64,000 nt of DNA from Sphingobium sp. JS3065. GTDB taxonomy: Bacteria; Pseudomonadota; Alphaproteobacteria; Sphingomonadales; Sphingomonadaceae. The stretch spans positions 2,294,001 to 2,358,000 of the forward strand of contig NZ_CP102664.1 of the NCBI RefSeq assembly GCF_026427355.1. The letters are read 5' to 3'. The number at the start of each line of letters is the position of its first letter. The stretch's first letter is position 1. This document shows, piece after piece, positions 25,499 to 37,129 of this stretch. Position numbers and translations under genes: made by a program. Under the pieces are notes generated by a model. The model was not told the origin of the DNA, did not search any database, and saw nothing but the letters and a program-made list of their open reading frames with translations.

Positions 25499-26674
25499 TC
25501 AAACGGTCCGCCGCAGGCGCGCTACGTAGAAACCGTCGGTGCCGTCATGGCCCGGCGTCAGCAGCAGGCCGTCGCCATGGGCGCGGCCCATTGCCGCTTC
25601 GATCCGTTCGACGGCCCATCCGTCATGCCGTTCCAGAAATGCCCGCACCTGATCCCGCCCCTCCCGGTCCGTCAGCGCGCAGACAGCATAGACCAACGCC
25701 CCGCCCGGCGCCAGCAGGGGGGCCGCGAAATCCAGGATTCGCGCCTGTTCCGCCACCAGCCGGTCGAGCCGCGCCGGGGTCAGCCGCCAGCGCGCCTCCG
25801 GATTGCGCCGCCATGTGCCGGTGCCCGAACAGGGCGCATCGACCAGCACGACATCCGCCCGGCCCTTCAGGCTGTCCAGCGCGCCCGCCTCATGCCCCTG
25901 ATCGAGCAGCAGCGTCTCGATGAAGGTAGCCCCGGCGCGCTCGGCCCGCGGATCGAGCCGCGCCAGGCGCGAACGAATGGTGTCGGCGGCGATCAGTACA
26001 CCCTTGCCCCCCATCGCACTCGCCAGCGCGAGCGTCTTGCCCCCCGCCCCGGCGCAAAGGTCGATGACGGTCATGCCCGGCGCGGCATCGCAGGCGGCGG
26101 AGATCAGCTGGCTGCCCGCATCCTGCACCTCCACCTGGCCCCATTTCCAGGGATCGCTCTGCTCGACGGGCGATCCTTCGGGCAGGCGCAGGGCATCGGG
26201 CAGTCCGGCTATCCGGGCCGCATCGGGATAATGTTGCGCGACCCGGTCCGGATCGGCCTTCAATCGGTTGACGCGCAGATCGACCGGCGCCCGGCCCAGC
26301 AAGGCATCCCGCTCCACCGGCGCGGCCAGCAGCGGTTCGATCCAGCCGGGCACCACGCCCGCCGGGGCGCCCGCTTCGCCATCGGCCATGGGCGCAGGCC
26401 CATGCGCCGTCCCGTCGAACAGCGCCGCCAGTTCGGCCCGCTCCCGCGCCAGCCCGACCATGGCGGCGCGACCGCTTTCGGGCCGCTCGGCCACGCGGCG
26501 CACCGCGTCATAAACATGGTCGCGCACCGCCCGCCGGTCGCGGGAACCGGCATAGCGCCGTTCCTTGAAATAACGGGCGATCAGCGTGTCCGCCGCAGGA
26601 CCGCCATCCCGCGCCGACGCGATGATGGCGTCGAGCAGTTCGATGGCGGCCTGAACACGAGCGGATGGGGTCAT
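25499..26674 (-). CDS. rsmB: 16S rRNA (cytosine-C5) methyltransferase, RsmB/NOP family
   Basis: This 391-residue protein has an N-terminal NusB-like region ([43 protein letters not shown]) and a SAM-dependent methyltransferase domain with [14 protein letters not shown] (motif I), the catalytic [16 protein letters not shown] (motif IV) and [13 protein letters not shown] (second Cys motif VI). ATG at 26674 follows the repeat block; the frame upstream to 26749 lies in that repeat. It is in the same direction as guaB. Confidence 0.9.
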   Translation of the reverse strand: MTPSARVQAAIELLDAIIASARDGGPAADTLIARYFKERRYAGSRDRRAVRDHVYDAVRRVAERPESGRAAMVGLARERAELAALFDGTAHGPAPMADGEAGAPAGVVPGWIEPLLAAPVERDALLGRAPVDLRVNRLKADPDRVAQHYPDAARIAGLPDALRLPEGSPVEQSDPWKWGQVEVQDAGSQLISAACDAAPGMTVIDLCAGAGGKTLALASAMGGKGVLIAADTIRSRLARLDPRAERAGATFIETLLLDQGHEAGALDSLKGRADVVLVDAPCSGTGTWRRNPEARWRLTPARLDRLVAEQARILDFAAPLLAPGGALVYAVCALTDREGRDQVRAFLERHDGWAVERIEAAMGRAHGDGLLLTPGHDGTDGFYVARLRRTV

Positions 26675-26682
26675 AATCTTCT

Positions 26683-26790
26683 CCCCCCTCCCGCAAGCAG
26701 GAGGGGTCGGGGGTGGGCAGCCTCCAGAAGAGGCTCGCTGCGCTCGCACCCACCCCTGACCCCTCCCTTGAAAGGGAGGGGAATTAATAG
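26683..26790. repeat. CCCCTCCC-type inverted-repeat block between guaB and rsmB
   Basis: Complementary arms CCCCTCC...GGAGGGG and GGGGTGGG...CCCACCCC bracket AGGCTCGCTGCGCTCGC. A related block with the same order lies at 50702-50832 next to lysC. It may act as a structured spacer or attenuator in the guaB-rsmB transcript. Confidence 0.75.
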
Positions 26791-26793
26791 GCC

Positions 26794-28332
<1,539 letters not shown>

Positions 28333-28465
28333 TTAAGCAGGAAAACAGCCAGACCCCCGGAGATATTTTATTGCGCGCTGGGTGATCGGATATGGGCCGG
28401 TCTATGGAAGGGGGGGATGTCTTTGACTGTCCAAACCCCTCGATCTTTCGATCCCAGAAACAGAT

Positions 28466-28495
28466 CGGGCGGAGCCTGCATCCAGACCCCGCCCG
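28466..28495 (-). terminator. Probable terminator of infC
   Basis: On the minus strand CGGGCGGGG...CTCCGCCCG forms a stem with one mismatch and about 12 nt of loop, followed by ATCTGTTTCT. It lies 28 bp past the infC stop. The U-tract is modest. Confidence 0.5.
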
Positions 28496-28522
28496 ACATC
28501 GCTTCCTGAAACCGGGAAACCC

Positions 28523-29056
28523 TTATTTCGGCGCCAGCACCATCAGCATCTGGCGGCCTTCCATGCGGGGATAGGCTTCGACCTTGGCGATCTCGCCCAC
28601 ATTTTCCGCCACGCGCTGGAGCAACTGCATGCCAAGCTGCTGGTGCGACAATTCGCGGCCGCGGAAACGCAGGGTGATCTTCACCTTGTCGCCGTCGCCG
28701 ATGAAATCATGGACCTTCTTCATCTTCGTATCATAGTCATGATCGTCGATGTTCGGACGCATCTTGATCTCTTTGAGTTCCTGCGTCTTCTGGGTCTTGC
28801 GGGCGATGTTCGCCTTTTTCTGGGCTTCGTACTTATACTTGCCGATGTCCAGGAACTTGCAGACCGGCGGATCGGCGGTCGGCGACACTTCGACCAGGTC
28901 CAGGCCCAGTTCGTAAGCGCGCTCCATCGCCTCCTGCGTAAACATCACGCCCAGATTTTCGCCTTCGTCGTCGATCACGCGCACCTTGGGCACGGTGATG
29001 AACTCATTGTAACGGGGACCGGACTTAGGCGGCGGCGCCATCGGGCGGCGCATCAT
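28523..29056 (-). CDS. infC: Translation initiation factor IF-3
   Basis: IF-3 binds the 30S subunit and checks the initiator codon. The N-domain ([24 protein letters not shown]), linker helix ([24 protein letters not shown]) and C-domain ([37 protein letters not shown]) are complete. Coordinates use ATG 29056, but no Shine-Dalgarno lies close to it. An in-frame ATA at 29068-29066 has a perfect AGGAG exactly 8 nt upstream (29081-29077). Because infC is known for rare start codons used in autoregulation, ATA 29068 is a serious alternative. It follows thrS. Confidence 0.95.
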   Translation of the reverse strand: MMRRPMAPPPKSGPRYNEFITVPKVRVIDDEGENLGVMFTQEAMERAYELGLDLVEVSPTADPPVCKFLDIGKYKYEAQKKANIARKTQKTQELKEIKMRPNIDDHDYDTKMKKVHDFIGDGDKVKITLRFRGRELSHQQLGMQLLQRVAENVGEIAKVEAYPRMEGRQMLMVLAPK

Positions 29057-29114
29057 TGGCGGACGTATAGCAGCTTCTCCTACGGTAGTTGATAGAACGA
29101 CTCTGGCGGCGCTT

Positions 29115-29167
29115 TAGAGCATTTTGAAGTCGGCTGGAACAGCCGATGGCTCGCAAAATGCGGCAAA
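29115..29167 (-). repeat. GAAGTCGGCTGGAACAGCCGAT repeat, copy between thrS and infC
   Basis: The block TAGAGC-TT-GAAGTCGGCTGGAACAGCC-GATG-CTCGCA is repeated at 31353-31406 on the other side of thrS. It contains CGGCTGGAACAGCCG, a short perfect hairpin. Noncoding. Confidence 0.7.
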
Positions 29168-29278
29168 AGACGAACTAGAGCATGATCCGATTCAAATCGG
29201 AGCAGGCTCTAGCGCAAAGCCGAAAGGGGCGGCAAGCCCGCAATTGCGGATTTACCAGCCCCATGTGGCATCGCTGCC

Positions 29279-31261
29279 TCACTGCATATCGGGTGCGAGC
29301 GCCTCTTTTGCAAGACGGGCGATGACGTCATCGACCGAAAGGATGGTCTGCCCATCCTTGCCCAGTTCGCGCAGCGCCACCGTGCCCTCATCCGCCTCGC
29401 GACGCCCGACGACCAGCAAATTCGGCACTTTCGCAAGGCTGTGCTCACGCACCTTATAGTTGATCTTCTCGTTGCGAATGTCGGTTTCCGCCCGGATTCC
29501 CGCCGCCCGCAGCTTTTCGGCAACCGTCTGGGCATAGTCGTCAGCGTCCGACACGATGGTCGCCACCACCGCCTGCACCGGCGCCAGCCAGAGCGGGAAT
29601 TTGCCCGCATAATGCTCGATCAATATGCCGATGAAGCGCTCATAGCTGCCGAAAATCGCCCGGTGGAGCATCACCGGCCGATGCCGCTCGCCATCCTCCC
29701 CCACATAGGAGGCGTCGAGTCGCTCTGGCAGCACGCGGTCGGACTGGATCGTCCCGACCTGCCAGGTCCGTCCGATCGCGTCGGTCAGATGCCATTCCAG
29801 CTTGGGCGCGTAGAAGGCGCCCTCGCCCGGCAGTTCCTCCCAGCCATATTCCGGCGTGTTCAGCCCCGCCGCAGCGACCGCATTGCGCAGTTCTTCTTCC
29901 GCCTTGTCCCACATCTCCTCCGTGCCGAAGCGCTTTTCCGGGCGCAGCGCCAGCTTGATCGAGTAGGTGAAACCGAAGTCCTTGTAGATGCGGTCCGCCA
30001 GCGCGCAGAAGGCACGAACTTCCTCCACGATCTGATCCTCGCGGCAGAAGATATGCGCGTCGTCCTGCGTGAACTGGCGCACGCGCATCAGCCCGTGCAG
30101 CGCGCCATGCGGCTCATTGCGATGGCAGCAGCCATTCTCATAGAAGCGCAGCGGCAGGTCGCGATAGCTCTTGATCCCCTGCTTGAAGATCAGGATATGC
30201 GCCGGACAGTTCATCGGTTTCAGCGCCATCCAGTCGGCGCCGTCGGACACCAGCGGTCCTTCATCCTCGACATTGGGCACTTCGTCGGGGATGACGAACA
30301 TATTCTCGCGATATTTGCCCCAATGGCCGGACTGCTCCCACTGGCGGGCGTCCATCACCTGCGGCGTCTTGACCTCGCGATAGCCGGCATCGTCGATGGC
30401 GCGGCGCATATAGGCTTCCAGTTCCCGCCAGATCAGATAGCCCTTGGGATGCCAGAAGACCGACCCATGCGCCTCCTGCTGGAGGTGGAACAGGTCCATC
30501 TCCGCGCCCAGCTTGCGATGGTCGCGCTTGCCCGCCTCCTCCAGCCGCGTGAGGTGCGCGTCGAGCTGCTTCCTGTTCAGCCAGCCGGTGCCGTAGATGC
30601 GGCTGAGCATCGCATTCTTCTGGTCGCCGCGCCAATAGGCGCCCGACACGCGGGTCAGCCTGAACGCCGCCGGATCGAGCTTGCCGGTCGAAGCGAGGTG
30701 CGGCCCCCGGCACATGTCGAGCCATTCGTTACCCGACCAATAGACCGTCAGTTCCTCGCCCTCCGGCAGTTCGGCGGCCCATTCGGCCTTGAACGTCTCG
30801 CCCTCCGCCTGCCAGCGGGCGATCAGATCTTCGCGCCGCCACACTTCGCGGCGCAACGGCTTGTCGGCGGCGATGATCTCCCGCATCTTCGCCTCGATGA
30901 CGGGCAGATCCTCCTCGGTGAAGGGCCGGTCCTTCGGCGCGAAATCATAGTAGAAGCCATCGTCGGTCGACGGCCCGAAGGTGATCTGCGTCCCCGGGAA
31001 CAGCGCCTGCACCGCCTCCGCCAGAATATGGGCGAAGTCGTGCCGCGCCAGTTCCAGCGCGTCCGCCTCATCCCTGCTTGTCACCAGCGCCAGTTGCGCG
31101 TCGGCCTCCAGCGGGCGCATGATATCGCGCAGTTCGCCATCGACCCGTGCCGCGATGGCGGCCTTGGCCAGACCCGGCCCGATCGCCGCCGCAATGTCCG
31201 CCGGGGTAGTGCCGGGCGCGACTTCACGCACGGAACCATCGGGCAGGGTGATCTTGAGCAT
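29279..31261 (-). CDS. thrS: Threonyl-tRNA synthetase
   Basis: This class II synthetase has 660 residues. In order: a TGS domain ([19 protein letters not shown]), the N2 editing domain with [17 protein letters not shown] (HxxxH) and the conserved GPHLASTG loop, the catalytic core with motif 2 ([33 protein letters not shown]) and motif 3 ([18 protein letters not shown]), and an anticodon-binding domain ([20 protein letters not shown]). ATG 31261 is used; the frame to 31300 is not family-like. It is followed by infC in the same direction, a very common bacterial pair. Confidence 0.97.
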   Translation of the reverse strand: MLKITLPDGSVREVAPGTTPADIAAAIGPGLAKAAIAARVDGELRDIMRPLEADAQLALVTSRDEADALELARHDFAHILAEAVQALFPGTQITFGPSTDDGFYYDFAPKDRPFTEEDLPVIEAKMREIIAADKPLRREVWRREDLIARWQAEGETFKAEWAAELPEGEELTVYWSGNEWLDMCRGPHLASTGKLDPAAFRLTRVSGAYWRGDQKNAMLSRIYGTGWLNRKQLDAHLTRLEEAGKRDHRKLGAEMDLFHLQQEAHGSVFWHPKGYLIWRELEAYMRRAIDDAGYREVKTPQVMDARQWEQSGHWGKYRENMFVIPDEVPNVEDEGPLVSDGADWMALKPMNCPAHILIFKQGIKSYRDLPLRFYENGCCHRNEPHGALHGLMRVRQFTQDDAHIFCREDQIVEEVRAFCALADRIYKDFGFTYSIKLALRPEKRFGTEEMWDKAEEELRNAVAAAGLNTPEYGWEELPGEGAFYAPKLEWHLTDAIGRTWQVGTIQSDRVLPERLDASYVGEDGERHRPVMLHRAIFGSYERFIGILIEHYAGKFPLWLAPVQAVVATIVSDADDYAQTVAEKLRAAGIRAETDIRNEKINYKVREHSLAKVPNLLVVGRREADEGTVALRELGKDGQTILSVDDVIARLAKEALAPDMQ

Positions 31262-31352
31262 GGCGGACACGGACGGTCTTTCTGTTGAAATGAGAGGCAA
31301 GCAGCCGAAAAAAGCCGCGCCTTCCCCATAAATGGGCCGCCCGGCCTGTCAA

Positions 31353-31406
31353 TAGAGCGTTCCGAAGTCGGCTGGAACAGCCGATGACTCGCAGAACGCG
31401 GCAAGC
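31353..31406 (+). repeat. GAAGTCGGCTGGAACAGCCGAT repeat, copy upstream of thrS
   Basis: This is the second copy of the repeat at 29115-29167 in the same orientation (TAGAGCGTTCCGAAGTCGG...CTCGCAGAACGCGGCAA). It abuts the coding relic at 31405, so it marks the breakpoint of the truncated gene. Confidence 0.7.
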
Positions 31407-31485
31407 AGATGCGCAGGGCCTCATCCGCCGCGCCGGGGTCAAGAAACTCGGCTTCATCGGCAACGAACGCTACGCCAGCTTCTGA
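31405..31485 (+). pseudogene. Relic of a biopolymer-transport (ExbD-like) gene, 3' end only
   Basis: The plus strand encodes DAQGLIRRAGVKKLGFIGN and then ERYASF before a TGA stop. This resembles the C-terminus of ExbD/TolR-type proteins (x-x-AGVxxxGFVGNxRY). All upstream sequence is missing; the frame starts at the repeat copy at 31353. It is probably left over from a repeat-mediated deletion. The family match is by eye and rests on only 26 residues. Confidence 0.45.
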
Positions 31486-31501
31486 GGCCGGAGAGAGACG
31501 G

Positions 31502-31868
31502 TCAGGCGAACAGCAGCCGCGCCTGATCGTCCGTCGCCTGCAGGAAGGCGATGGGGCCGCCGACCTCCACACCCGGCGGCAGGTCCGCGACGGTCAGGCC
31601 GGAGAGCGCCAGCCCGCTCTGGCATACCGTCAACGCCACGCCCAGCGCCAGCGCTTCTTCGACCAGCATCGCCAGCGTGGGCAATCCCGCCACCCGATGC
31701 GCCTCGTCCTGGGGCGCCGCCATCGGCGCGCGCAGCAATGCCACGGCGTCCAGTTGCAGGAACACAGCCGCCGCGCCGCCCAGCGCCGCCTGCGCCGCCG
31801 CCATCACCAGCGCCCCGCGCAGCCGCTCCGCATCCGCCGACGCGACGACGATCCTCAGTGCGCGCATA
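31502..31868 (-). CDS. DsrE-family-like small protein
   Basis: This 121-residue protein begins MRALRIVVASADAERLRGALVMAAAQAALGG, a Rossmann-like DsrE/peroxiredoxin-2-like start; the central ALTVCQSGLALSGLTVADL holds a single Cys in the position used by DsrE sulfur carriers. The start lies inside the end of the moeB-like gene (14-bp overlap), so the two are coupled. Sulfur transfer together with the ThiF/MoeB protein is plausible but inferred. Confidence 0.7.
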
Positions 31869-32616
31869 GTTCCACGGCGCAGGCCGGGCAGGCCGGGTCT
31901 TTGGGCACCGCCACGGTGCGGAACCGCATCGACAGCAGATCGGCCAGCAGCAACCGTCCCGCCATATCCTCGCCAAAGGGCACCAGCGCCCGGATCACCT
32001 CCAGCGCCGCCAGACTGCCCATCACGCCGGTCAGCGCGCCGATGACACCGGTTTCGGAACAATTGCGCTCCGGCGCATCCTCCGGCGATCCGACCAGACA
32101 GCGATAGCAGGGCTTGTCCGCCTCCCACCCGCGATAGGTGGATAGCTGCCCCTCAAACGGCCCGACCGCGGCCGACACCAGCGGAATCCGCAATTTCCGC
32201 GCACAGTCCGCCACCGCCAGCCGCGTCGCGAAACTGTCGCAACCGTCCAGCACCACATCCGCCTCGCGCAGCATCAGCGCGGCATTGTCCGCATCGATCC
32301 GGGCGTTGATCGGGATCAGCTTTACATCGGGATTGAGCCGCGCCACCGCCGCCATCGCCAACTCGGCCTTGGGCGATCCGATATCGTCGGTCCCGAACAA
32401 TATCTGCCGCTGCAAATTGGACAGGGCGACCGCGTCGTCGTCGATCACCCGGATCGTGCCGACGCCCGCCGCCGCCAGATAGAGGATCGCCGGGCTGCCG
32501 ATCCCGCCCGCGCCGATCACCGCGACATCCGCCGACAGCAGCCGGGCCTGCCCCGCGCCGCCAATCTCCTTCAGCACGATATGGCGGGCGTAGCGCTCCA
32601 ACTGCTCGTCGGTCAT
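31855..32616 (-). CDS. moeB: ThiF/MoeB/HesA-family adenylyltransferase
   Basis: This 253-residue E1-like enzyme activates the C-terminal Gly of sulfur-carrier proteins (MoaD/ThiS). It has RYARHIVLKEIGG, the nucleotide-binding GAGGIGSPAILYLAAAGVG, DDDAVALSNLQRQILF, DGCDSFATR, and paired zinc-binding CxxC motifs (CYRC and CPAC). Whether it serves molybdopterin or thiamine cannot be told from sequence alone. It follows dut by 2 bp and overlaps the DsrE-like gene. Confidence 0.9.
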   Translation of the reverse strand: MTDEQLERYARHIVLKEIGGAGQARLLSADVAVIGAGGIGSPAILYLAAAGVGTIRVIDDDAVALSNLQRQILFGTDDIGSPKAELAMAAVARLNPDVKLIPINARIDADNAALMLREADVVLDGCDSFATRLAVADCARKLRIPLVSAAVGPFEGQLSTYRGWEADKPCYRCLVGSPEDAPERNCSETGVIGALTGVMGSLAALEVIRALVPFGEDMAGRLLLADLLSMRFRTVAVPKDPACPACAVELCAH

Positions 32617-32618
32617 GG

Positions 32619-33077
32619 CTATTTCACCCCTGTCGACCCGAAACCGCCCGCACCGCGAACCGTCTCGTCCAGTTCCTCCACCTCTTCGAAACAGGCCATC
32701 TGGACCGGCGCGGCCACCAGTTGCGCGATCCGGTCGCCGCGCGCGATGACAAAAGGCTCGGACCCCAGATTGATCAAGATGACCTTCAATTCGCCCCGAT
32801 AATCGGCGTCGATGGTGCCCGGCGTGTTGGGCAGGCTGATCCCGTGCTTCAGCGCCAGGCCCGACCGGGGCCGCACCTGCACCTCATACCCCTCCGGAAT
32901 CGCCATGGCGAAGCCCGTCGACACCGCATGCCGCCCGCCCGGCACCAGGATGACGTCCTCCGCCGACACCACATCCATCCCCGCCGCATGCGCCGTCGCA
33001 TAGGCGGGCGCCGGCAGCCCTTCGCCATGGGGCAAGCGCTTCAGGCGGATTTCAATCGGAACCAGTGGAGAGGGCAT
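32619..33077 (-). CDS. dut: Deoxyuridine 5'-triphosphate nucleotidohydrolase (dUTPase)
   Basis: This 152-residue trimeric dUTPase keeps uracil out of DNA and supplies dUMP. Motifs are present in order: [12 protein letters not shown] (1), [13 protein letters not shown] (2), [22 protein letters not shown] (3), RGDRIAQLV (4) and [10 protein letters not shown] (5, the flexible C-terminal arm). Its start lies within the end of coaBC (26-bp overlap), the standard arrangement in many Proteobacteria. Confidence 0.97.
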   Translation of the reverse strand: MPSPLVPIEIRLKRLPHGEGLPAPAYATAHAAGMDVVSAEDVILVPGGRHAVSTGFAMAIPEGYEVQVRPRSGLALKHGISLPNTPGTIDADYRGELKVILINLGSEPFVIARGDRIAQLVAAPVQMACFEEVEELDETVRGAGGFGSTGVK

Positions 33078-34296
33078 GGGCGACCTTTTCTATCAAACGG
33101 GTGGCGACGGCGTCCTTGGGCAGATTTTCCCAGCTTTCGACGCCGTCCCTGGAAACGATATGCACGCTGTTGGAATCGCCGCCCATCACGTCACCGGAAA
33201 CGTCATTGGCGACGATCCAGTCCGCCCCCTTGCGCGCCAGCTTGGCCTGCGCATGTTCAGCGACTTTCTGCGTCTCTGCGGCGAAGCCCACCAGCAGGGC
33301 GGGCCGCTTCGCATGCTTTCCCAATGTGGTGAGAATATCCGGATTCTCGACCAGCGGCAGCGGCGCAGGCTTGCCCGATCCATCCTTTTTCAGCTTCTGG
33401 TCGGCGGCGTCGGCCGTGCGCCAGTCCGCCACCGCCGCCACCATGATCGCCGCATCGGCGGGCAGGGCGGCCTCCACCGCCGCCAGCATCTCCCGCGCCG
33501 TCTCGACATCGACGCGGCGCACGCCCGCAGGGGTGGGCAGATGCACCGGCCCCGCCACCAAAGTCACCCGCGCCCCCGCCCGCGCCGCCGCCGCCGCGAC
33601 GGCGAAGCCCTGCTTCCCCGAAGAGCGGTTGGCGATATAGCGCACCGGGTCGATCGGCTCATGCGTCGGTCCGGCCGTCACCAGCACATGCCGCCCGGCA
33701 AGCGGCGTGTCGGCCCCTTCGAAATCCGGCTGCCCGGCCAGCGGATCGGCGGGCAGGGGCAATGCCAGCAACCGCGCCACCTCCGCCGCGATCGCCTGCG
33801 GCTCAGGCAGGCGGCCCTTGCCATATTCGCCGCACGCCATCTCGCCGCTGTCCGGCTCCATGACATGCACGCCGTCGGCCTTGAGTTGCGCGATGTTCCG
33901 CTGGGTCGCCGCATGATGCCACATGCGGATGTTCATCGCGGGCACCGCCAGCACCGACTTATCGGTCGCCAGCAGCAGTGTCGTCGCCAGATTATCGGCG
34001 ATGCCGCCCGCCATCTTGGCCAGGATATTCGCCGTCGCGGGCGCCACCACGACCAGATCGGCCTGCCGCGAAAGCTGGATATGGCCGATCTCGCGCTCTT
34101 CCTTCAGGTCGAACATGTCGCCATAGACATGGTCCTCGGTCAGCACGCCCAGCGACAGCGGCGTCACGAATTTTTCCGCGCTCTCGGTCAGCACCGCCCG
34201 CACGGCCATTCCCCGCTTGCGCAGCAGCCGCACCAGCTCCAGCGATTTATACGCCGCGATGCCGCCTGAAATGATGAGAAGGATGCGCTTGGTCAT
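33052..34296 (-). CDS. coaBC: Bifunctional phosphopantothenoylcysteine decarboxylase/phosphopantothenate-cysteine ligase
   Basis: This 414-residue coenzyme A biosynthesis enzyme has an N-terminal flavodoxin-like CoaC domain ([58 protein letters not shown] with substrate-binding residues) and a C-terminal CoaB domain ([55 protein letters not shown]). Both halves are full length. First gene of the overlapping coaBC-dut-moeB-dsrE group. Confidence 0.97.
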   Translation of the reverse strand: MTKRILLIISGGIAAYKSLELVRLLRKRGMAVRAVLTESAEKFVTPLSLGVLTEDHVYGDMFDLKEEREIGHIQLSRQADLVVVAPATANILAKMAGGIADNLATTLLLATDKSVLAVPAMNIRMWHHAATQRNIAQLKADGVHVMEPDSGEMACGEYGKGRLPEPQAIAAEVARLLALPLPADPLAGQPDFEGADTPLAGRHVLVTAGPTHEPIDPVRYIANRSSGKQGFAVAAAAARAGARVTLVAGPVHLPTPAGVRRVDVETAREMLAAVEAALPADAAIMVAAVADWRTADAADQKLKKDGSGKPAPLPLVENPDILTTLGKHAKRPALLVGFAAETQKVAEHAQAKLARKGADWIVANDVSGDVMGGDSNSVHIVSRDGVESWENLPKDAVATRLIEKVAHALSTGSD

Positions 34297-34359
34297 GACA
34301 AGCCATCATTTGGTCGCGACGCGCGGACTTGTCCAGCCCGGATACCCTGCCCTGCATCC

Positions 34360-34687
34360 GTCATCCCAGCGAAAGCTGGGATCTCGTGAGGCTAGGCCGC
34401 GTGGACAAATTAGGAAATGCCTGGAAATGGTCAATAGCGGACGCTTTTAATCCTCCCTACGCGAAGCGTGGGGAGGGGGACCATGCGAAGCATGGTGGAG
34501 GGGAAATGGGTGACCTGCGTATCTTCCCCTCCACCAGGCTTCGGCCGGTCCCCCTCCCCATCTATCAATGGGGAAGAATAGGATAGGTCCGCTCTCCACC
34601 CAAATCTCAGTCCAGCGGGTCTTGAATTTGTCCACCCGGCCTACTCTGTGCCCTCCCGCCTGAGATCCCAGCTTTCGCGGGGATGAC
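34360..34687. repeat. Nested inverted-repeat element (outer TCATCCCAGC element split by an inner palindromic block)
   Basis: The outer halves 34360-34394 (CGTCATCCCAGCGAAAGCTG...) and 34638-34687 (...GATCCCAGCTTTCGCGGGGATGACG) together match the single 80-bp hairpin at 59864-59943. Between them is about 243 bp with its own ends (GTGGACAAATT / AATTTGTCCAC) and internal arms CTCCCTACGCGAAGCGTGGGGAG and CCATGCGAAGCATGG. No gene is present. It fills the space between coaBC and ftsH. Confidence 0.75.
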
Positions 34688-34743
34688 GATAGGGCAACGA
34701 TGAACGACATCCGCAAATGTCCCACAGCCGACACCGCGAAAAT

Positions 34744-34777
34744 AAAAAGGACGCCGCCTTCCGGCGACGCCCTTTTT
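34744..34777 (-). terminator. Terminator of ftsH (bidirectional)
   Basis: AAAAAGG, then CGCCGCC-TTCC-GGCGACG, then CCTTTTT makes a stem with A- and T-runs on both sides, 17 bp after the ftsH stop. Confidence 0.85.
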
Positions 34778-34793
34778 CAACCTGTCTGCCGGA

Positions 34794-36743
34794 TCAGGCT
34801 CCGGCAGGCGAAGGATCGCCGAACGGACCCTTCCGCCGCCGCGTCTTGGGGATGGAGGAACCCGCCACCGGGATCGCCGAAGGCTTGATCGTCGTGCCGT
34901 CGTCGCGGGTGATCTCCCCCTTGTCGAGCAGCGTCTTGATCTCCTCGCCGGAGAGCGTCTCATATTCCAGCATCGCGTTGGCGAGCAGGTGCAACTGGTC
35001 CTCATGACCCTTCAGCACTTCCTGCGCCCGCGCATAGCCCTGTTCGACCAGCCCGCGAATTTCCTTGTCGATCAGCTTCGCCGTCTCGTCCGACATGTGG
35101 ACGCGCTGGCTCTGCGAATAGCCGAGGAAGGTTTCGCCCTGCTGCTCCTCATATTGCAGCGGGCCTAGCTTGTCGGACATGCCCCATTGGGTGACCATGT
35201 CCCGCGCCAGCTTGGTGGCGTACTGGATGTCACCCGAAGCGCCGCTCGACACCTTGTCATAGCCGAAGATGATCTCCTCCGCCACGCGCCCGCCCATGGC
35301 GACGGCCATGTTCGCGTGCATCTTGTCGCGGTGATAGCTGTAGCTGTCCCGTTCCGGCAGGCGCATCACCATGCCCAGGGCGCGGCCGCGGGGGATGATC
35401 GTCGCCTTGTGGATCGGGTCGGACGCCGGTTCATGGACCGCGACGATGGCATGGCCCGCCTCATGATAGGCGGTCATCTTCTTCTCATCGTCGGTCATGA
35501 CCATGGAGCGGCGCTCGCTGCCCATCATGACCTTGTCCTTGGCCGCTTCGAACTCGTCCATGGCGACCAGACGCTTGCCCCGGCGAGCGGCCATCAAAGC
35601 CGCTTCGTTGACGAGGTTCGCCAGGTCCGCGCCGGAGAAACCGGGCGTGCCCCGCGCAATAGTGCGCGGATTGACGTCCGGGGCCAGCGGCACCTTCTTC
35701 ATGTGGACGGCCAGAATCTTCTCGCGGCCCTCGATGTCCGGGCGGGGCACGACGACCTGCCGGTCGAAACGGCCCGGACGCAGCAATGCGGGATCCAGCA
35801 CGTCGGGGCGGTTGGTCGCCGCGACGATGATGATGCCCTCATTCGCCTCGAAACCGTCCATCTCGACCAGAAGCTGGTTCAGCGTCTGCTCGCGCTCGTC
35901 ATTGCCGTTGCCCAAGCCAGCGCCGCGATGGCGGCCAACCGCATCGATTTCGTCAATGAAGACGATGCAGGGCGCGTTTTTCTTCGCCTGCTCGAACATG
36001 TCGCGCACCCGGCTCGCGCCGACGCCGACGAACATCTCCACGAAGTCGGAACCCGAAATGGTGAAGAAGGGCACGCCCGCCTCGCCCGCGATGGCGCGAG
36101 CCAGCAGCGTCTTGCCCGTACCCGGCGAACCGACCAGCAGCGCGCCCTTGGGAATCTTGCCGCCCAGCCGCGCAAATTTGCTGGGGTCTTTCAGGAATTC
36201 CACGATCTCCTGAAGCTCTTCCCGCGCTTCGTCGATACCGGCGACGTCATCGAACGTCACCTTGCCATGCTTTTCGGTCAGCAGCTTGGCCTTCGACTTG
36301 CCGAAACCCATGGCGCCGCCTGCGCCGCCGCCCTTCTGCATCTGGCGCAGCACGAAGAAGGCGATGCCCAGGATCAGCAGGAACGGCAGCGACTGGTAGA
36401 TCAGGATCATCCAGAAGCTCGGCTGCTCCTCCGCCTGGCCGGAATATTTGACGTTATAATCGTCCAGCAGGCCGGTCAGGCCCGGATCGTTCACAGGCAC
36501 CGTGCTGAATTTCTGTCCGCTGGACAGCGTGCCGGTGATGCGGTCGGTGGCGACGGCGACGTCCTTGACCTGCCCTTCCTGCACCTTGGCGCGGAATTCG
36601 GAATAGGCGATGCCGGTCCCCGCGCCCGACGCCGTGCGGCTGTCGAACATCGAGACGAAGAGCAGCAGGGCGACAATCACCCCCGCCCAAATCATCGCGC
36701 TCTTGATCCAGGGATTGCCCTGCGGGTCTTTCTCGTCGTTCAT
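34794..36743 (-). CDS. ftsH: ATP-dependent zinc metalloprotease FtsH
   Basis: This 649-residue inner-membrane AAA protease has helix 1 ([19 protein letters not shown]), a periplasmic loop, helix 2 ([21 protein letters not shown]), an AAA domain with Walker A GSPGTGKT, Walker [13 protein letters not shown] and [24 protein letters not shown], and a peptidase domain with the zinc-binding HEAGH and the third ligand region [14 protein letters not shown]. The C-terminal tail is low complexity ([21 protein letters not shown]). A terminator follows. It is downstream of tilS, a conserved neighbour. Confidence 0.97.
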   Translation of the reverse strand: MNDEKDPQGNPWIKSAMIWAGVIVALLLFVSMFDSRTASGAGTGIAYSEFRAKVQEGQVKDVAVATDRITGTLSSGQKFSTVPVNDPGLTGLLDDYNVKYSGQAEEQPSFWMILIYQSLPFLLILGIAFFVLRQMQKGGGAGGAMGFGKSKAKLLTEKHGKVTFDDVAGIDEAREELQEIVEFLKDPSKFARLGGKIPKGALLVGSPGTGKTLLARAIAGEAGVPFFTISGSDFVEMFVGVGASRVRDMFEQAKKNAPCIVFIDEIDAVGRHRGAGLGNGNDEREQTLNQLLVEMDGFEANEGIIIVAATNRPDVLDPALLRPGRFDRQVVVPRPDIEGREKILAVHMKKVPLAPDVNPRTIARGTPGFSGADLANLVNEAALMAARRGKRLVAMDEFEAAKDKVMMGSERRSMVMTDDEKKMTAYHEAGHAIVAVHEPASDPIHKATIIPRGRALGMVMRLPERDSYSYHRDKMHANMAVAMGGRVAEEIIFGYDKVSSGASGDIQYATKLARDMVTQWGMSDKLGPLQYEEQQGETFLGYSQSQRVHMSDETAKLIDKEIRGLVEQGYARAQEVLKGHEDQLHLLANAMLEYETLSGEEIKTLLDKGEITRDDGTTIKPSAIPVAGSSIPKTRRRKGPFGDPSPAGA

Positions 36744-36807
36744 TCACACTCTCTTTCACCCGCAAGATAGGGTGCCGCCGCAAAATCGCAAGCGCGACGC
36801 CCCCGCG

Positions 36808-36999
36808 TCAACCGCCGACAATTTGCGACAGGGCGATATAGGCCAGGATCGCCGCCATCCCCGCCGATATGCCGCACAGCAGATAGCCCGCATAAAGCAG
36901 CATCGGCGGATGAGGCTGCGCCAGGCGCCGGTTACGCTGCGCCGCCGAAAGGATGACACTGGCCAGCAGACCATAAGTCAGTGCCGCAAATTCCATCAT
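36808..36999 (-). CDS. Small membrane protein between tilS and ftsH
   Basis: This protein is about 63 residues (Met at 36999; 36996 or 37032 also possible). It has two hydrophobic helices (FAALTYGLLASVILSAAQ and LYAGYLLCGISAGMAAILAYIALSQIV) joined by a basic loop (RNRRLAQPHPP). It is co-directional with its neighbours. Protein-like and hydrophobic, but no recognised family; the ribosome-binding site is weak (GGGAA). Confidence 0.55.
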   Translation of the reverse strand: MMEFAALTYGLLASVILSAAQRNRRLAQPHPPMLLYAGYLLCGISAGMAAILAYIALSQIVGG

Positions 37000-37129
37000 G
37001 AATCGAAAATTCCCACGCTCAAACCTCTTCATTAACCACCAAAGACGTTAAGGAAAGGTCATTGCACGGGGTCGAATCGACGGATTGTGGGGCTGGCGCG
37101 CCGGGCCGTGGAACCTTTGCGTAACGACC

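Noticed and set aside
31081..31572. 163-codon minus-strand frame upstream of thrS
   Set aside because: Overlaps thrS in another frame and is antisense to the ExbD-like relic; no start signal.
34360..34687. Phage or plasmid fragment between coaBC and ftsH
   Set aside because: All sequence is accounted for by nested palindromic repeats; no coding signal.
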